From JAICLL01 sp035252155 (lineage in GTDB: Bacteria; Planctomycetota; Planctomycetia; Pirellulales; JAICIG01): DNA of 15,780 nt. The stretch spans positions 1-15,780 of the forward strand of contig DATFDL010000454.1 of assembly GCA_035252155.1 (NCBI GenBank), read 5' to 3'. Shown in pieces: positions 1 to 5,582 of this stretch. The notes below the pieces were generated by a model. That model searched no databases. It was given only the letters and a program-made list of their open reading frames with translations, and was not told the DNA's origin. Position 1 is the stretch's first letter. Each line of letters opens with the position of its first letter. The position numbers and the translations under genes were made by a program.

Positions 1-121
1 TGCGTCTCCGGCAGCTAGCAGCACACAACCGTACCGCTCTGCGGCAGACGCCGCTACACCTGACAACACCCAAGCAGCGCGGCTAAACTATCGCTTGAAC
101 AGTCTTCAACGAAGGACAGCA

Positions 122-307
122 TTATGAGTGATTCATCATGAGGCAATACGCCAAAAGTCGCGTTTCCTCGCGTTCCACCGCTTCCGCCAGAATCTTTTCG
201 AACGCGTCGTAGTCCGCGTCATCGTCGAACAGGTCGATCCGCGCATTCCCACGGTTGAGCACGTGGTACACATATCCGCCTTCTGCGGCCCAGTGCGGTC
301 TTCCCAT
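122..307 (-). pseudogene. Truncated RAYT (REP-associated Y1 transposase), N-terminal fragment
   Basis: About 61 residues of the N-terminus of a REP-associated tyrosine transposase (Y1/IS200-like, HUH superfamily). The stretch GYVYHVLNRGNAR, then LFDDDADYDAFEKIL, then RLLAYCLMMNH matches the start of this family. In intact members the last segment continues as M-P-N-H-x-H, where the two histidines bind the catalytic metal, and the nucleophilic tyrosine lies further on. Here a TAA stop follows NHS, so the second histidine and everything after it are missing; the 121 bases beyond show no recognisable continuation in any minus frame. The ATG at 307 is chosen because the family homology starts there; the open frame runs upstream to 565, but that part reads through hairpin repeats. 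A REP-like hairpin lies 35 bases upstream, the usual RAYT context. Non-functional as a nuclease on this reading. Confidence 0.75.
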
Positions 308-341
308 AGACCCAGAAGATACCCATTCTCGGTCGTCGACA

Positions 342-362
342 GAAAGGTTCCTGACACCTTTC
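342..362. repeat. REP-like hairpin upstream of the RAYT fragment
   Basis: GAAAGGT (342-348) and ACCTTTC (356-362) form a perfect 7-bp stem around a 7-nt loop. It sits just upstream of the truncated RAYT on the minus strand, where these transposases commonly keep one of their cognate REP sequences. That it is a RAYT substrate is an inference from position and shape. Confidence 0.55.
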
Positions 363-380
363 TGACCCTTTTCTGACCCC

Positions 381-396
381 GAAAGGAATTCCTTTC
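381..396. repeat. 16-bp perfect palindrome
   Basis: GAAAGGAATTCCTTTC is perfectly self-complementary. It repeats the GAAAGG core of the hairpin at 342-362, so it may be a second, loop-less relative of that REP sequence. It lies between the RAYT fragment and the topoisomerase gene. Confidence 0.5.
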
Positions 397-532
397 GCCC
401 GCGAGGACGAATTTTTTTTGGGCTCGTGAAACTTAGAGGCGTTGAGCGAGGTATAAGCTTATATACGGGCGGAAATGTTCCTGCTTGCCGGAGTGATGCG
501 AAAGCGCTTGCGTAAACGGCCGTTGATGCGTT

Positions 533-557
533 CATCACGCGCTGCAACCGCGTGATG
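533..557. repeat. 9-bp stem hairpin
   Basis: CATCACGCG (533-541) pairs perfectly with CGCGTGATG (549-557) across a 7-nt loop. No T-run follows on either strand, so it does not look like an intrinsic terminator. It is one of a chain of inverted repeats in the non-coding stretch 308-878. Confidence 0.5.
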
Positions 558-572
558 GGTGGCATGTTAGAC

Positions 573-686
573 AGCGCGACTTGCGGTCAGGGGGCTTGTT
601 CTTCGCAAGTCGTCGCTGAGACGGGCCGAAGCGCCGCAGGCGGCTTCGGATAAGGCAGCGCCAGCCGGGTCGAATCGCGACGCTGG
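573..686. repeat. Three consecutive hairpins, possible structured element
   Basis: Three inverted repeats follow each other closely. AGCG-CGACTTGCG (573-585) pairs with CGCAAGTCG-T-CGCT (604-617), one base bulged. CCGAAGC (626-632) pairs with GCTTCGG (643-649). CCAGC (661-665) pairs with GCTGG (682-686). No gene is supported here. The run could be a REP cluster or a structured leader for the downstream topoisomerase gene; the sequence does not decide between these. Confidence 0.4.
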
Positions 687-742
687 TTGTCAACCGTGAA
701 CGGTCGGCAATCGAAGGCGCGTCGGTCCCCTCAGAGGTGGTA

Positions 743-766
743 CGATGCGCACGGCCGTGCGCATCG
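743..766. repeat. 24-bp perfect palindrome
   Basis: The bases 743-766, with core GCGCACGGCCGTGCGC, read the same on both strands without a central spacer. A T-run (776-780) begins about ten bases past the stem, too far for a typical terminator. It lies about 110 bp upstream of the chosen topoisomerase start and could be a dyad operator or a mobile palindromic repeat. Confidence 0.55.
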
Positions 767-878
767 GGCCATCGCTTTTTCGGTGGACTGCTCGCGCTGG
801 ATGTCTTCGGCCAAGAGGGAACGAAGGAGAACGAGATCCTCGTCCGGGCACGCGGCTTGCGACCGGCATCTGCCTGCC

Positions 879-1949
879 GTGAAAGCTCGCCCCGACAATC
901 CGTCACGTACCGCGCGCAACGCGGGTTTGCGCTATGTGACGGACCATGCGCCGGGACTGCGGAGACGCCGGGCGGGCGGAGGATTTCAATATCTGGGGCC
1001 GCGGGGCAGGGTGCGCGACCCGGCGACGTTGGCCCGCATTCGGTCGCTGGCCATTCCGCCCGCGTGGACCGACGTGTGGATCTGCGCTTCGCCCAATGGC
1101 CACTTGCAGGCGACCGGCCGCGATGCGCGAGGACGCAAACAATATCGTTATCACCCTCGCTGGCGGGCGGTGCGCGACGACAACAAGTATGCCCGAACGG
1201 TGGATTTTGCCCGGGCTTTGCCGCGCATCCGCCGTCGCACGCGCCGCGATCTGGCGCGGAGGGGCATGCCGCGTGAAAAGGTGCTGGCCGCCGTCGTGCG
1301 ACTGCTCGAAGCCACATTGATACGCGTGGGCAACGACGAGTACGCCCGCGACAACCACTCGTATGGCTTGACGACCATTCGCAACGGCCATGCGGCCGTG
1401 CGGGGCAGCAAGATCCACTTCGATTTTCGCGGCAAGAGCGGAGTGGAGCATAAAATCGATATCGACGACCCGCGGCTGGCCAAGGTGGTGCGGCGTTGCC
1501 AAGATTTGCCCGGCCAAGAACTGTTTGCCTATGAGGGCGACGACGGCCGGATACACGATGTGGGCTCGTCGGACGTGAACGATTATTTGCGGGAGATCAC
1601 CGGAAAAGACTTCACGGCCAAGGATTTTCGCACCTGGGCGGGCACCGCGCTGGCGGCGCAGGCGCTCAAGGAATTCGAAGACTTCGATTCGCAAGCCGCC
1701 GCCAAGCGCAACATCACGCGGGCCATTGAGCGCGTCGCCGGGCGACTCGGCAATACGCAGGCGGTCTGCCGCAAATGCTACATCCATCCCGCCGTCATCG
1801 ACGCCTATCTTGACCGTAGCCTGGCGGCCACGATCAAGCAGCGCGCGGTGGGTGAGCTGCGCGGGCGGCTGGCGCAGTTGTCGGGCGAGGAAGCCGCCGT
1901 GTTGGCGCTCTTAGAGCGGCGCATGGAGGAGCTTGGCGGTTCCTGGTAA
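879..1949 (+). CDS. DNA topoisomerase IB (poxvirus/bacterial type)
   Basis: Relaxes supercoiled DNA by transient single-strand cleavage through a 3'-phosphotyrosyl bond. An N-terminal domain (about 17-105, with LRYVTDHAPG and GFQYLGPRG) precedes the catalytic domain (about 110-315). Family active-site positions can be read as Arg149 in IRVGNDEY, Lys186 in FRGKSG, Arg251 in DFRTW and the nucleophile Tyr301 in CRKCYIHP. The position that is His in vaccinia enzyme is Asn292 (LGNTQAVCRK), which I recall as usual in bacterial members. The length of 356 residues fits bacterial TopIB. The frame is open from an ATG at 687, but the extra 64 residues are low-complexity and read through a palindrome, so the GTG at 879 is preferred; no clear ribosome binding site supports it, and an ATG at 801 remains possible. 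It appears monocistronic. Confidence 0.9.
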   Translation: MKARPDNPSRTARNAGLRYVTDHAPGLRRRRAGGGFQYLGPRGRVRDPATLARIRSLAIPPAWTDVWICASPNGHLQATGRDARGRKQYRYHPRWRAVRDDNKYARTVDFARALPRIRRRTRRDLARRGMPREKVLAAVVRLLEATLIRVGNDEYARDNHSYGLTTIRNGHAAVRGSKIHFDFRGKSGVEHKIDIDDPRLAKVVRRCQDLPGQELFAYEGDDGRIHDVGSSDVNDYLREITGKDFTAKDFRTWAGTALAAQALKEFEDFDSQAAAKRNITRAIERVAGRLGNTQAVCRKCYIHPAVIDAYLDRSLAATIKQRAVGELRGRLAQLSGEEAAVLALLERRMEELGGSW

Positions 1950-2000
1950 GTGAACAGTAGCCGCCGGAAATTCCTGAGTGCCACGGCATCCGCCGCCGGT
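1950..2000 (+). pseudogene. Tat signal-peptide stub, 5' remnant of an exported protein gene
   Basis: Directly after the topoisomerase stop codon a GTG opens a frame starting MNSSRRKFLSATASAAG. The RRKFL motif followed by small and hydrophobic residues is the start of a twin-arginine signal, as in many planctomycete oxidoreductases and sulfatases. At base 2000 the frame enters an inverted-repeat element and continues only as repeat-derived sequence to 2159. No mature domain follows in any plus-strand frame before the next gene. This looks like the 5' end of a lost gene; chance resemblance over 17 codons cannot be excluded. Confidence 0.45.
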
Positions 2001-2074
2001 GTGGCACAGCCGCCCTCGGCTGTGAGCCGGTCGCCCGAGGCGACCGCGAGACTCCCGAGGGCGGCTGTCCCACA
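2000..2074. repeat. Nested inverted-repeat element (REP/BIME-like)
   Basis: The outer arms 2000-2020 and 2054-2074 are complementary at 19 of 21 positions (core ACAGCCGCCCTCGG). Two smaller hairpins lie within: CGGCT-GTG-AGCCG (2017-2029) and GGTCGC-CCGAG-GCGACC (2029-2045). The alternative foldings and lack of coding content suggest a dispersed palindromic repeat. From memory, similar sequence is widespread in Pirellulales intergenic regions; this was not checked. Confidence 0.65.
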
Positions 2075-2137
2075 TTGTCGCATTCATGTCCGCGTGAAGT
2101 ATAACGTCGGGCCACAGAGGCAGAGACCCGCACGGCG

Positions 2138-2165
2138 TTGGTCTTGGCTCAAAACGTGATATGAT
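2138..2165 (+). promoter_or_regulatory. Candidate sigma-70-type promoter with extended -10
   Basis: TGATATGAT (2157-2165) is an extended -10 (TGn followed by TATGAT, 5 of 6 to consensus). A weak -35, TTGGTC, lies at 2138-2143 with a 16-bp spacer. It is 43 bases upstream of the methyltransferase ATG. This is a prediction by eye. Confidence 0.4.
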
Positions 2166-2208
2166 AGAAGTACCAGCGCGAAAGCGACTATCGGAGCCTT
2201 GACCGCCC

Positions 2209-3444
2209 ATGTTTCATTGCAGCCGCACCGTCCTACTGAGTCTTGCCGCATTGTTGGCCGTCTCGGGCGGCAGCGGACTGGCCCAGACCCGCCTGGGAAT
2301 GGACAAGGCCCGCGAGCAGATGGTCGAAGAAGAGATCATCGGCGGGGGCATCAAGAACCCGCGCGTGATCGAGGCGATGCGCAACACGCCGCGGCATGAG
2401 TTCGTGCCGCTGGCTGACCGCAAAAGGGCCTATCTCGACATGGCCCTGCCCATCGGCGAGGCCCAGACGATTTCGGCCCCGTTCTTTGTAGCGTATATGA
2501 CCGAGCAACTCGACCCTCTGCCCGACGACAACGTGCTGGAGATCGGCACGGGCAGCGGCTTTCAGGCGGCGGTACTGAGTCCGCTGGTCAAGGACGTTTA
2601 TACCATCGAAATCATAAAGCCACTGGGCGAGCGGGCGGCTCGCACGCTGAAGCGGCTGAAATACGAGAATGTCCACACACGCATCGGCGACGGCTATGCG
2701 GGCTGGCCCGAGGCGGCGCCGTTCGACAAGATCATCGTCACCTGTTCGCCCGAAAAACCGCCGCAGGCCCTGATCGACCAACTCAAGGAAGGCGGCCGGA
2801 TGCTGATACCGCTGGGCGAACGTTATCAGCAGACGCTCTATCTACTGAAGAAGGTCAAGGGGAAACTCATTCGCGAGTCGCTGCTACCGATCATCTTCGT
2901 GCCGATGACCGGCGCCGCCGAAGAGGAGCGCGTGGTAAAGCCCGACCCGCTGCACCCGGCCATTTACAACGGCGGCTTCGAGGAGATCGTGTCGCAGAAC
3001 GATTCGAAGCGACCGGTGGGATGGCACTATTTGCGTCAGATGGAGTTGGAGACCGACACCGACGCCCCCGAGGGCGAGTCGTACGTCACCTTTACGAACT
3101 CCGAGCCGGGCCGCCGCAGTCACGCCCTGCAGGCGTTGCCCATCGACGGCCGTGAGATCCACAAGATCGAACTCTCTGCCCAGGTGAAAATGCGGCGGGT
3201 CCAACCGGGGCCGCACGCCGACGACTTGCCCGTGTTTGCCGTCACGTTTTACGACGAACGACGCGCGATGCTCAATACCGTCGGACTGGGACCGTGGCGT
3301 GGCACGTTCGACTGGGTGGCCGAGAGCAAGACGTTTCAGGTGCCGAGTCGCGCGCGCGAGGCGTTTGTGCGTGTGGGGCTGTTTGGGGCGACGGGCGAGG
3401 CCTCATTCGATGAACTCGAATTGCGAGTAGCCGGTCGCGATTGA
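2209..3444 (+). CDS. pcm: Exported protein-L-isoaspartate O-methyltransferase with C-terminal extra domain
   Basis: PIMT repairs isoaspartyl residues in damaged proteins by SAM-dependent carboxyl methylation. Residues about 31-235 are the PCMT fold: the substrate-binding TISAPFFVAYM, SAM motif I VLEIGTGSGFQAAVL (109-123), the acidic post-I strand VYTIEI (130-135), FDKIIVTCS (172-180), GGRMLIPLG (195-203) and the closing FVPMTG (230-235). Two features are unusual. A hydrophobic N-terminus (residues 6-25, ending GLAQ) looks like a signal peptide. About 170 further residues (about 243-411) form a probable beta-rich domain (YNGGFEE, GLGPWRGTFDW, FDELELRV) resembling carbohydrate-binding-like sandwiches. 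The usual PIMT is about 210 residues, so this one is nearly doubled. The start at 2209 is the only ATG giving the signal-like sequence. Classic PIMT is cytosolic; where an exported copy obtains SAM is unclear. Confidence 0.85.
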   Translation: MFHCSRTVLLSLAALLAVSGGSGLAQTRLGMDKAREQMVEEEIIGGGIKNPRVIEAMRNTPRHEFVPLADRKRAYLDMALPIGEAQTISAPFFVAYMTEQLDPLPDDNVLEIGTGSGFQAAVLSPLVKDVYTIEIIKPLGERAARTLKRLKYENVHTRIGDGYAGWPEAAPFDKIIVTCSPEKPPQALIDQLKEGGRMLIPLGERYQQTLYLLKKVKGKLIRESLLPIIFVPMTGAAEEERVVKPDPLHPAIYNGGFEEIVSQNDSKRPVGWHYLRQMELETDTDAPEGESYVTFTNSEPGRRSHALQALPIDGREIHKIELSAQVKMRRVQPGPHADDLPVFAVTFYDERRAMLNTVGLGPWRGTFDWVAESKTFQVPSRAREAFVRVGLFGATGEASFDELELRVAGRD

Positions 3445-3446
3445 AA

Positions 3447-3477
3447 TCGTAAACCTTTTTTACTAAGAGGTTTACGA
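3447..3477 (+). terminator. Hairpin after the methyltransferase gene, possible terminator
   Basis: TCGTAAACCT (3447-3456) and AGGTTTACGA (3468-3477) form a perfect 10-bp stem with an 11-nt loop, starting two bases after the stop codon. The T-run is in the loop rather than 3' of the stem, so intrinsic termination is doubtful; RNA 3'-end protection is equally possible. Confidence 0.35.
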
Positions 3478-3579
3478 CAATAAGCGAAGCTTTATAGGCC
3501 CGCCTCGCTCGGCCTTGAGTTGGGCCATTTATCCGCAATGTTCGGGTGGCATTGCCCATCTACCGCACCCCACTGATTC

Positions 3580-3628
3580 GCGCAAGTTTGCGCAACTTAC
3601 TTGAATTAAAAGCTAATCTTGGTATGTT
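3580..3628 (+). promoter_or_regulatory. Candidate promoter with adjacent dyad operator
   Basis: TTGAAT (3601-3606) and TATGTT (3623-3628) are spaced 16 bp, with TGG directly before the -10, giving an extended -10. Just upstream, GCGCAA-GT-TTGCGC (3580-3593) is a palindrome and overlaps a second one, AAGTT...AACTT (3584-3598). The dyad abuts the -35, where a regulator would be expected to bind. This segment is clearly more AT-rich than its neighbours. Confidence 0.45.
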
Positions 3629-3687
3629 TCGGGGGCGGGAGTCGTAGTCGTCAAAGTTCACCCAATTGACCCGGGGAGCGAGGACAG

Positions 3688-4788
3688 ATGTTGCAAAGGA
3701 CCTTCAAGAATTTGTTGATGGGTGCGGTGGTGGTGGCCGGTGCGCTGGTCGCAGACACCCCGCAAGCGGACGCGTTTTGGGGCCATTCGAGCGGCGGCTC
3801 CTACGGGAGCTGGGGATCGAGTGGCGGATATTATGGCTCGAGTGGCGGTTCGAGCGGCGGCTATTATGCCTATGGTTCGTGGGGCGGAGGTCATCACCGC
3901 CACCACCACCGACGTGCCTATTACGGCAGCTCTGGCGGTTGGGGATCGAGCGGCGGCAGTTATGGTAGCTGGGGATCGAGCGGTGGTAGCTATGGCAGTT
4001 GGGGATCGAGCGGCGGATATGTGGGCGGCGCCGTAATCACCACGCCTCCGGCTGGCGGCGCTGCGCCTCCGGCGCCGGGATATGCCCCCACCACGCCGCC
4101 ACCGTATCCGGGCGACATGCCCCAGGATCAAGACAACGTGGCACCCCCGCCGGGGCCTGAGGACAATAGCGGCGTTCCCCCGGGACTCGATAACAATCCG
4201 CCCGAAGACGGCGCCGTCCCGCCCGAAGCGGGTGCGGGACTTTATCGTCGTGCCCGCGGCGCGACCTTGACCGTGCGTGTTCCAGCCGACGCCAAGGTGT
4301 TTGTCAACGGGTTGGCGACCACCAGCACGGGCACGTTCCGCCGCTATGTCTCGAACGGTCTGCAACCCGGTTTGACCTACGCCTATGAGGTGCGGGCCGA
4401 AGTTGTCCGCAATGGCCGGCCGATCAGCGAAACCAAGACGATCAAGCTGCAGGCCGGCGACGTGTCGGACCTCGAATTCGCGATGAACGGTTCGAACGAC
4501 GAATCGATCGCCAGCGAGCCGGTGCGCACCAGCTTGACGTTGCACGTTCCGGCCGACGCCAAGGTCTATCTGTCGGGCAAAGAAACCCGCGGCTTCGGCG
4601 AGACCCGCGTTTTCTCGACGACCAAGCTGCCGCTAGGCGAGCAGTGGGCTAGTTACGTGGTCCGCGTCGAGGTGCAGCGCGACGGAGAGACGCTCAGCCA
4701 AGAAGAGACGGTCGATCTGAGCGGCGGCGAGACGCGTGAGCTGACCATCGCGTTCGACGCTCCGCAAGTCGCCCGCATCGGCCGCTAG
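3688..4788 (+). CDS. Secreted Gly/Ser/Tyr-rich protein with two TIGR03000 domains
   Basis: A planctomycete-specific exported protein of unknown function. An N-terminal signal peptide (about 1-29) ends in a good signal peptidase I site (QADA, then FWG). Residues 30-112 are low-complexity, with YGSWGSSGG occurring three times (39-47, 93-101, 103-111 approximately) and a histidine cluster HHRHHHRR near 69-76 that could bind metal. Residues 113-185 are Pro-rich and likely extended. Two TIGR03000 domains follow, about 193-266 and 281-356, each opening with VPADAKV and closing with a beta strand after an acidic turn (AGDVSDLEFAM, GGETRELTIAF). The ATG at 3688 follows a GGGGAGCGAGGA ribosome binding site. 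It has its own predicted promoter and a strong terminator, so it is probably a single-gene unit. A cell-wall or extracellular role is inferred from composition and export only. Confidence 0.88.
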   Translation: MLQRTFKNLLMGAVVVAGALVADTPQADAFWGHSSGGSYGSWGSSGGYYGSSGGSSGGYYAYGSWGGGHHRHHHRRAYYGSSGGWGSSGGSYGSWGSSGGSYGSWGSSGGYVGGAVITTPPAGGAAPPAPGYAPTTPPPYPGDMPQDQDNVAPPPGPEDNSGVPPGLDNNPPEDGAVPPEAGAGLYRRARGATLTVRVPADAKVFVNGLATTSTGTFRRYVSNGLQPGLTYAYEVRAEVVRNGRPISETKTIKLQAGDVSDLEFAMNGSNDESIASEPVRTSLTLHVPADAKVYLSGKETRGFGETRVFSTTKLPLGEQWASYVVRVEVQRDGETLSQEETVDLSGGETRELTIAFDAPQVARIGR

Positions 4789-4854
4789 CGTGTAAACCGG
4801 TTCTCGCGCCTCGTGCCGCCCGCGCGGCCAGGCACGCGTGATCCGACAGCTTTC

Positions 4855-4890
4855 AAACCCTCGCACGGGTCCGCCCGTGCGAGGGTTTTT
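4855..4890 (+). terminator. Strong rho-independent terminator
   Basis: A perfect stem of about 15 bp, AAACCCTCGCACGGG (4855-4869) with CCCGTGCGAGGGTTT (4874-4888), has a TCCG loop and ends in a T5 run (4886-4890). It lies 66 bases after the TIGR03000 gene and closes that transcript. The A-run on the left could also give weak termination on the opposite strand. Confidence 0.9.
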
Positions 4891-4961
4891 CGCTTGCGCA
4901 GACGGCGTAGAATGTGGGGATTCGCTTTCGCCCCACCGACACGCCTGCCGATGAGAGAAAC

Positions 4962-5582
4962 ATGGCAGAGCCAAATAGCCAACCGCTGCGGCAAACAAGA
5001 CCGGCCTCGACGCCGTGGTCGCCGCTGACGCGATGGCTGGCCAGCGCCGCCTTAGTCTGGCATCTGGTCGGCGTACTGGTCGGGCCGATTTCGACGCCGC
5101 CCTCGGCCCTGGGCAGTTTTCTGCAAAAGATTTATCGGCCTTATTTGCAGGCCGTCTATCTCTATTTAGACCACGGCTATAAGTTCTTTGGGCCCGACCC
5201 GGGGCCGAGCCATCTGCTGCGTTATGAGCTGGTTTTGCCCGGCGGCGAGCGGAGGACGGGCATTTTGCCGCACCGTGGCCAGCATTGGCCGCGGCTGCTC
5301 TATCATCGCTACTTCATGCTGAGCGAATTCCTGCAGGGATTGTCGGGTGAGTGGGACCCGCGGTTCGACGCAGAGCATCAGCCACTCTCGCCGCCACTGC
5401 GCGTCTACGCGCGCTCGTACGCCGACCACTTGCTCGACGAATACGGCGCCGAGCGGGTGACGCTCTTTTTAGTCGAGCATCGGATTCCGTTGCCCGAGCA
5501 CGTGCTGCGCGGTGTCACACTCGACGATCCGCAGTTTTACGTCTCGCGGAAGCTCGGCACGTTTGAGCGGGAGCAGCCATGA
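4962..5582 (+). CDS. Conserved membrane-anchored partner of HTTM protein, unknown function
   Basis: A 206-residue protein of no function I can name. One membrane segment is visible (about 25-43, WLASAALVWHLVGVLVGPI); the rest is soluble, with aromatic-rich YLQAVYLYLDHGYKFFGPDPG (61-81) and a beta-like RYELVLPGGERRTGIL (87-102). The pattern, one helix then a globular domain holding FFGPDPG, is what I recall for proteins encoded next to HTTM genes in planctomycetes. The ATG at 4962 is preferred to the in-frame upstream start at 4914, because the latter lies close to the terminator and adds unlike sequence. The stop overlaps the next ATG as ATGA (5579-5582), implying translational coupling and probably a complex with the HTTM protein. 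A possible -10 (TAGAAT) lies at 4908-4913. Confidence 0.75.
   Translation: MAEPNSQPLRQTRPASTPWSPLTRWLASAALVWHLVGVLVGPISTPPSALGSFLQKIYRPYLQAVYLYLDHGYKFFGPDPGPSHLLRYELVLPGGERRTGILPHRGQHWPRLLYHRYFMLSEFLQGLSGEWDPRFDAEHQPLSPPLRVYARSYADHLLDEYGAERVTLFLVEHRIPLPEHVLRGVTLDDPQFYVSRKLGTFEREQP

Noticed and set aside
661..686. Possible tRNA T-arm (GGGTCGAATC)
   Set aside because: No acceptor stem, D-arm or anticodon arm can be drawn around it; the stem also does not fit T-arm geometry.
743..780. Intrinsic terminator
   Set aside because: The T-run starts about ten bases after the palindrome and the dyad has no loop, so the geometry is wrong.
903..1787. 294-codon open frame on the minus strand
   Set aside because: It lies wholly opposite topoisomerase IB, has no recognisable motif, and is Arg/Ala/His-rich as expected of antisense frames in GC-rich genes.
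3658..4545. 295-codon open frame on the minus strand
   Set aside because: It is antisense to the TIGR03000 gene and its composition mirrors the Gly/Ser repeat; no independent start signal was seen.
4914..4961. N-terminal extension of the HTTM partner protein
   Set aside because: The added residues have no supporting ribosome binding site and the start is only 24 bases past the terminator, within the likely promoter.
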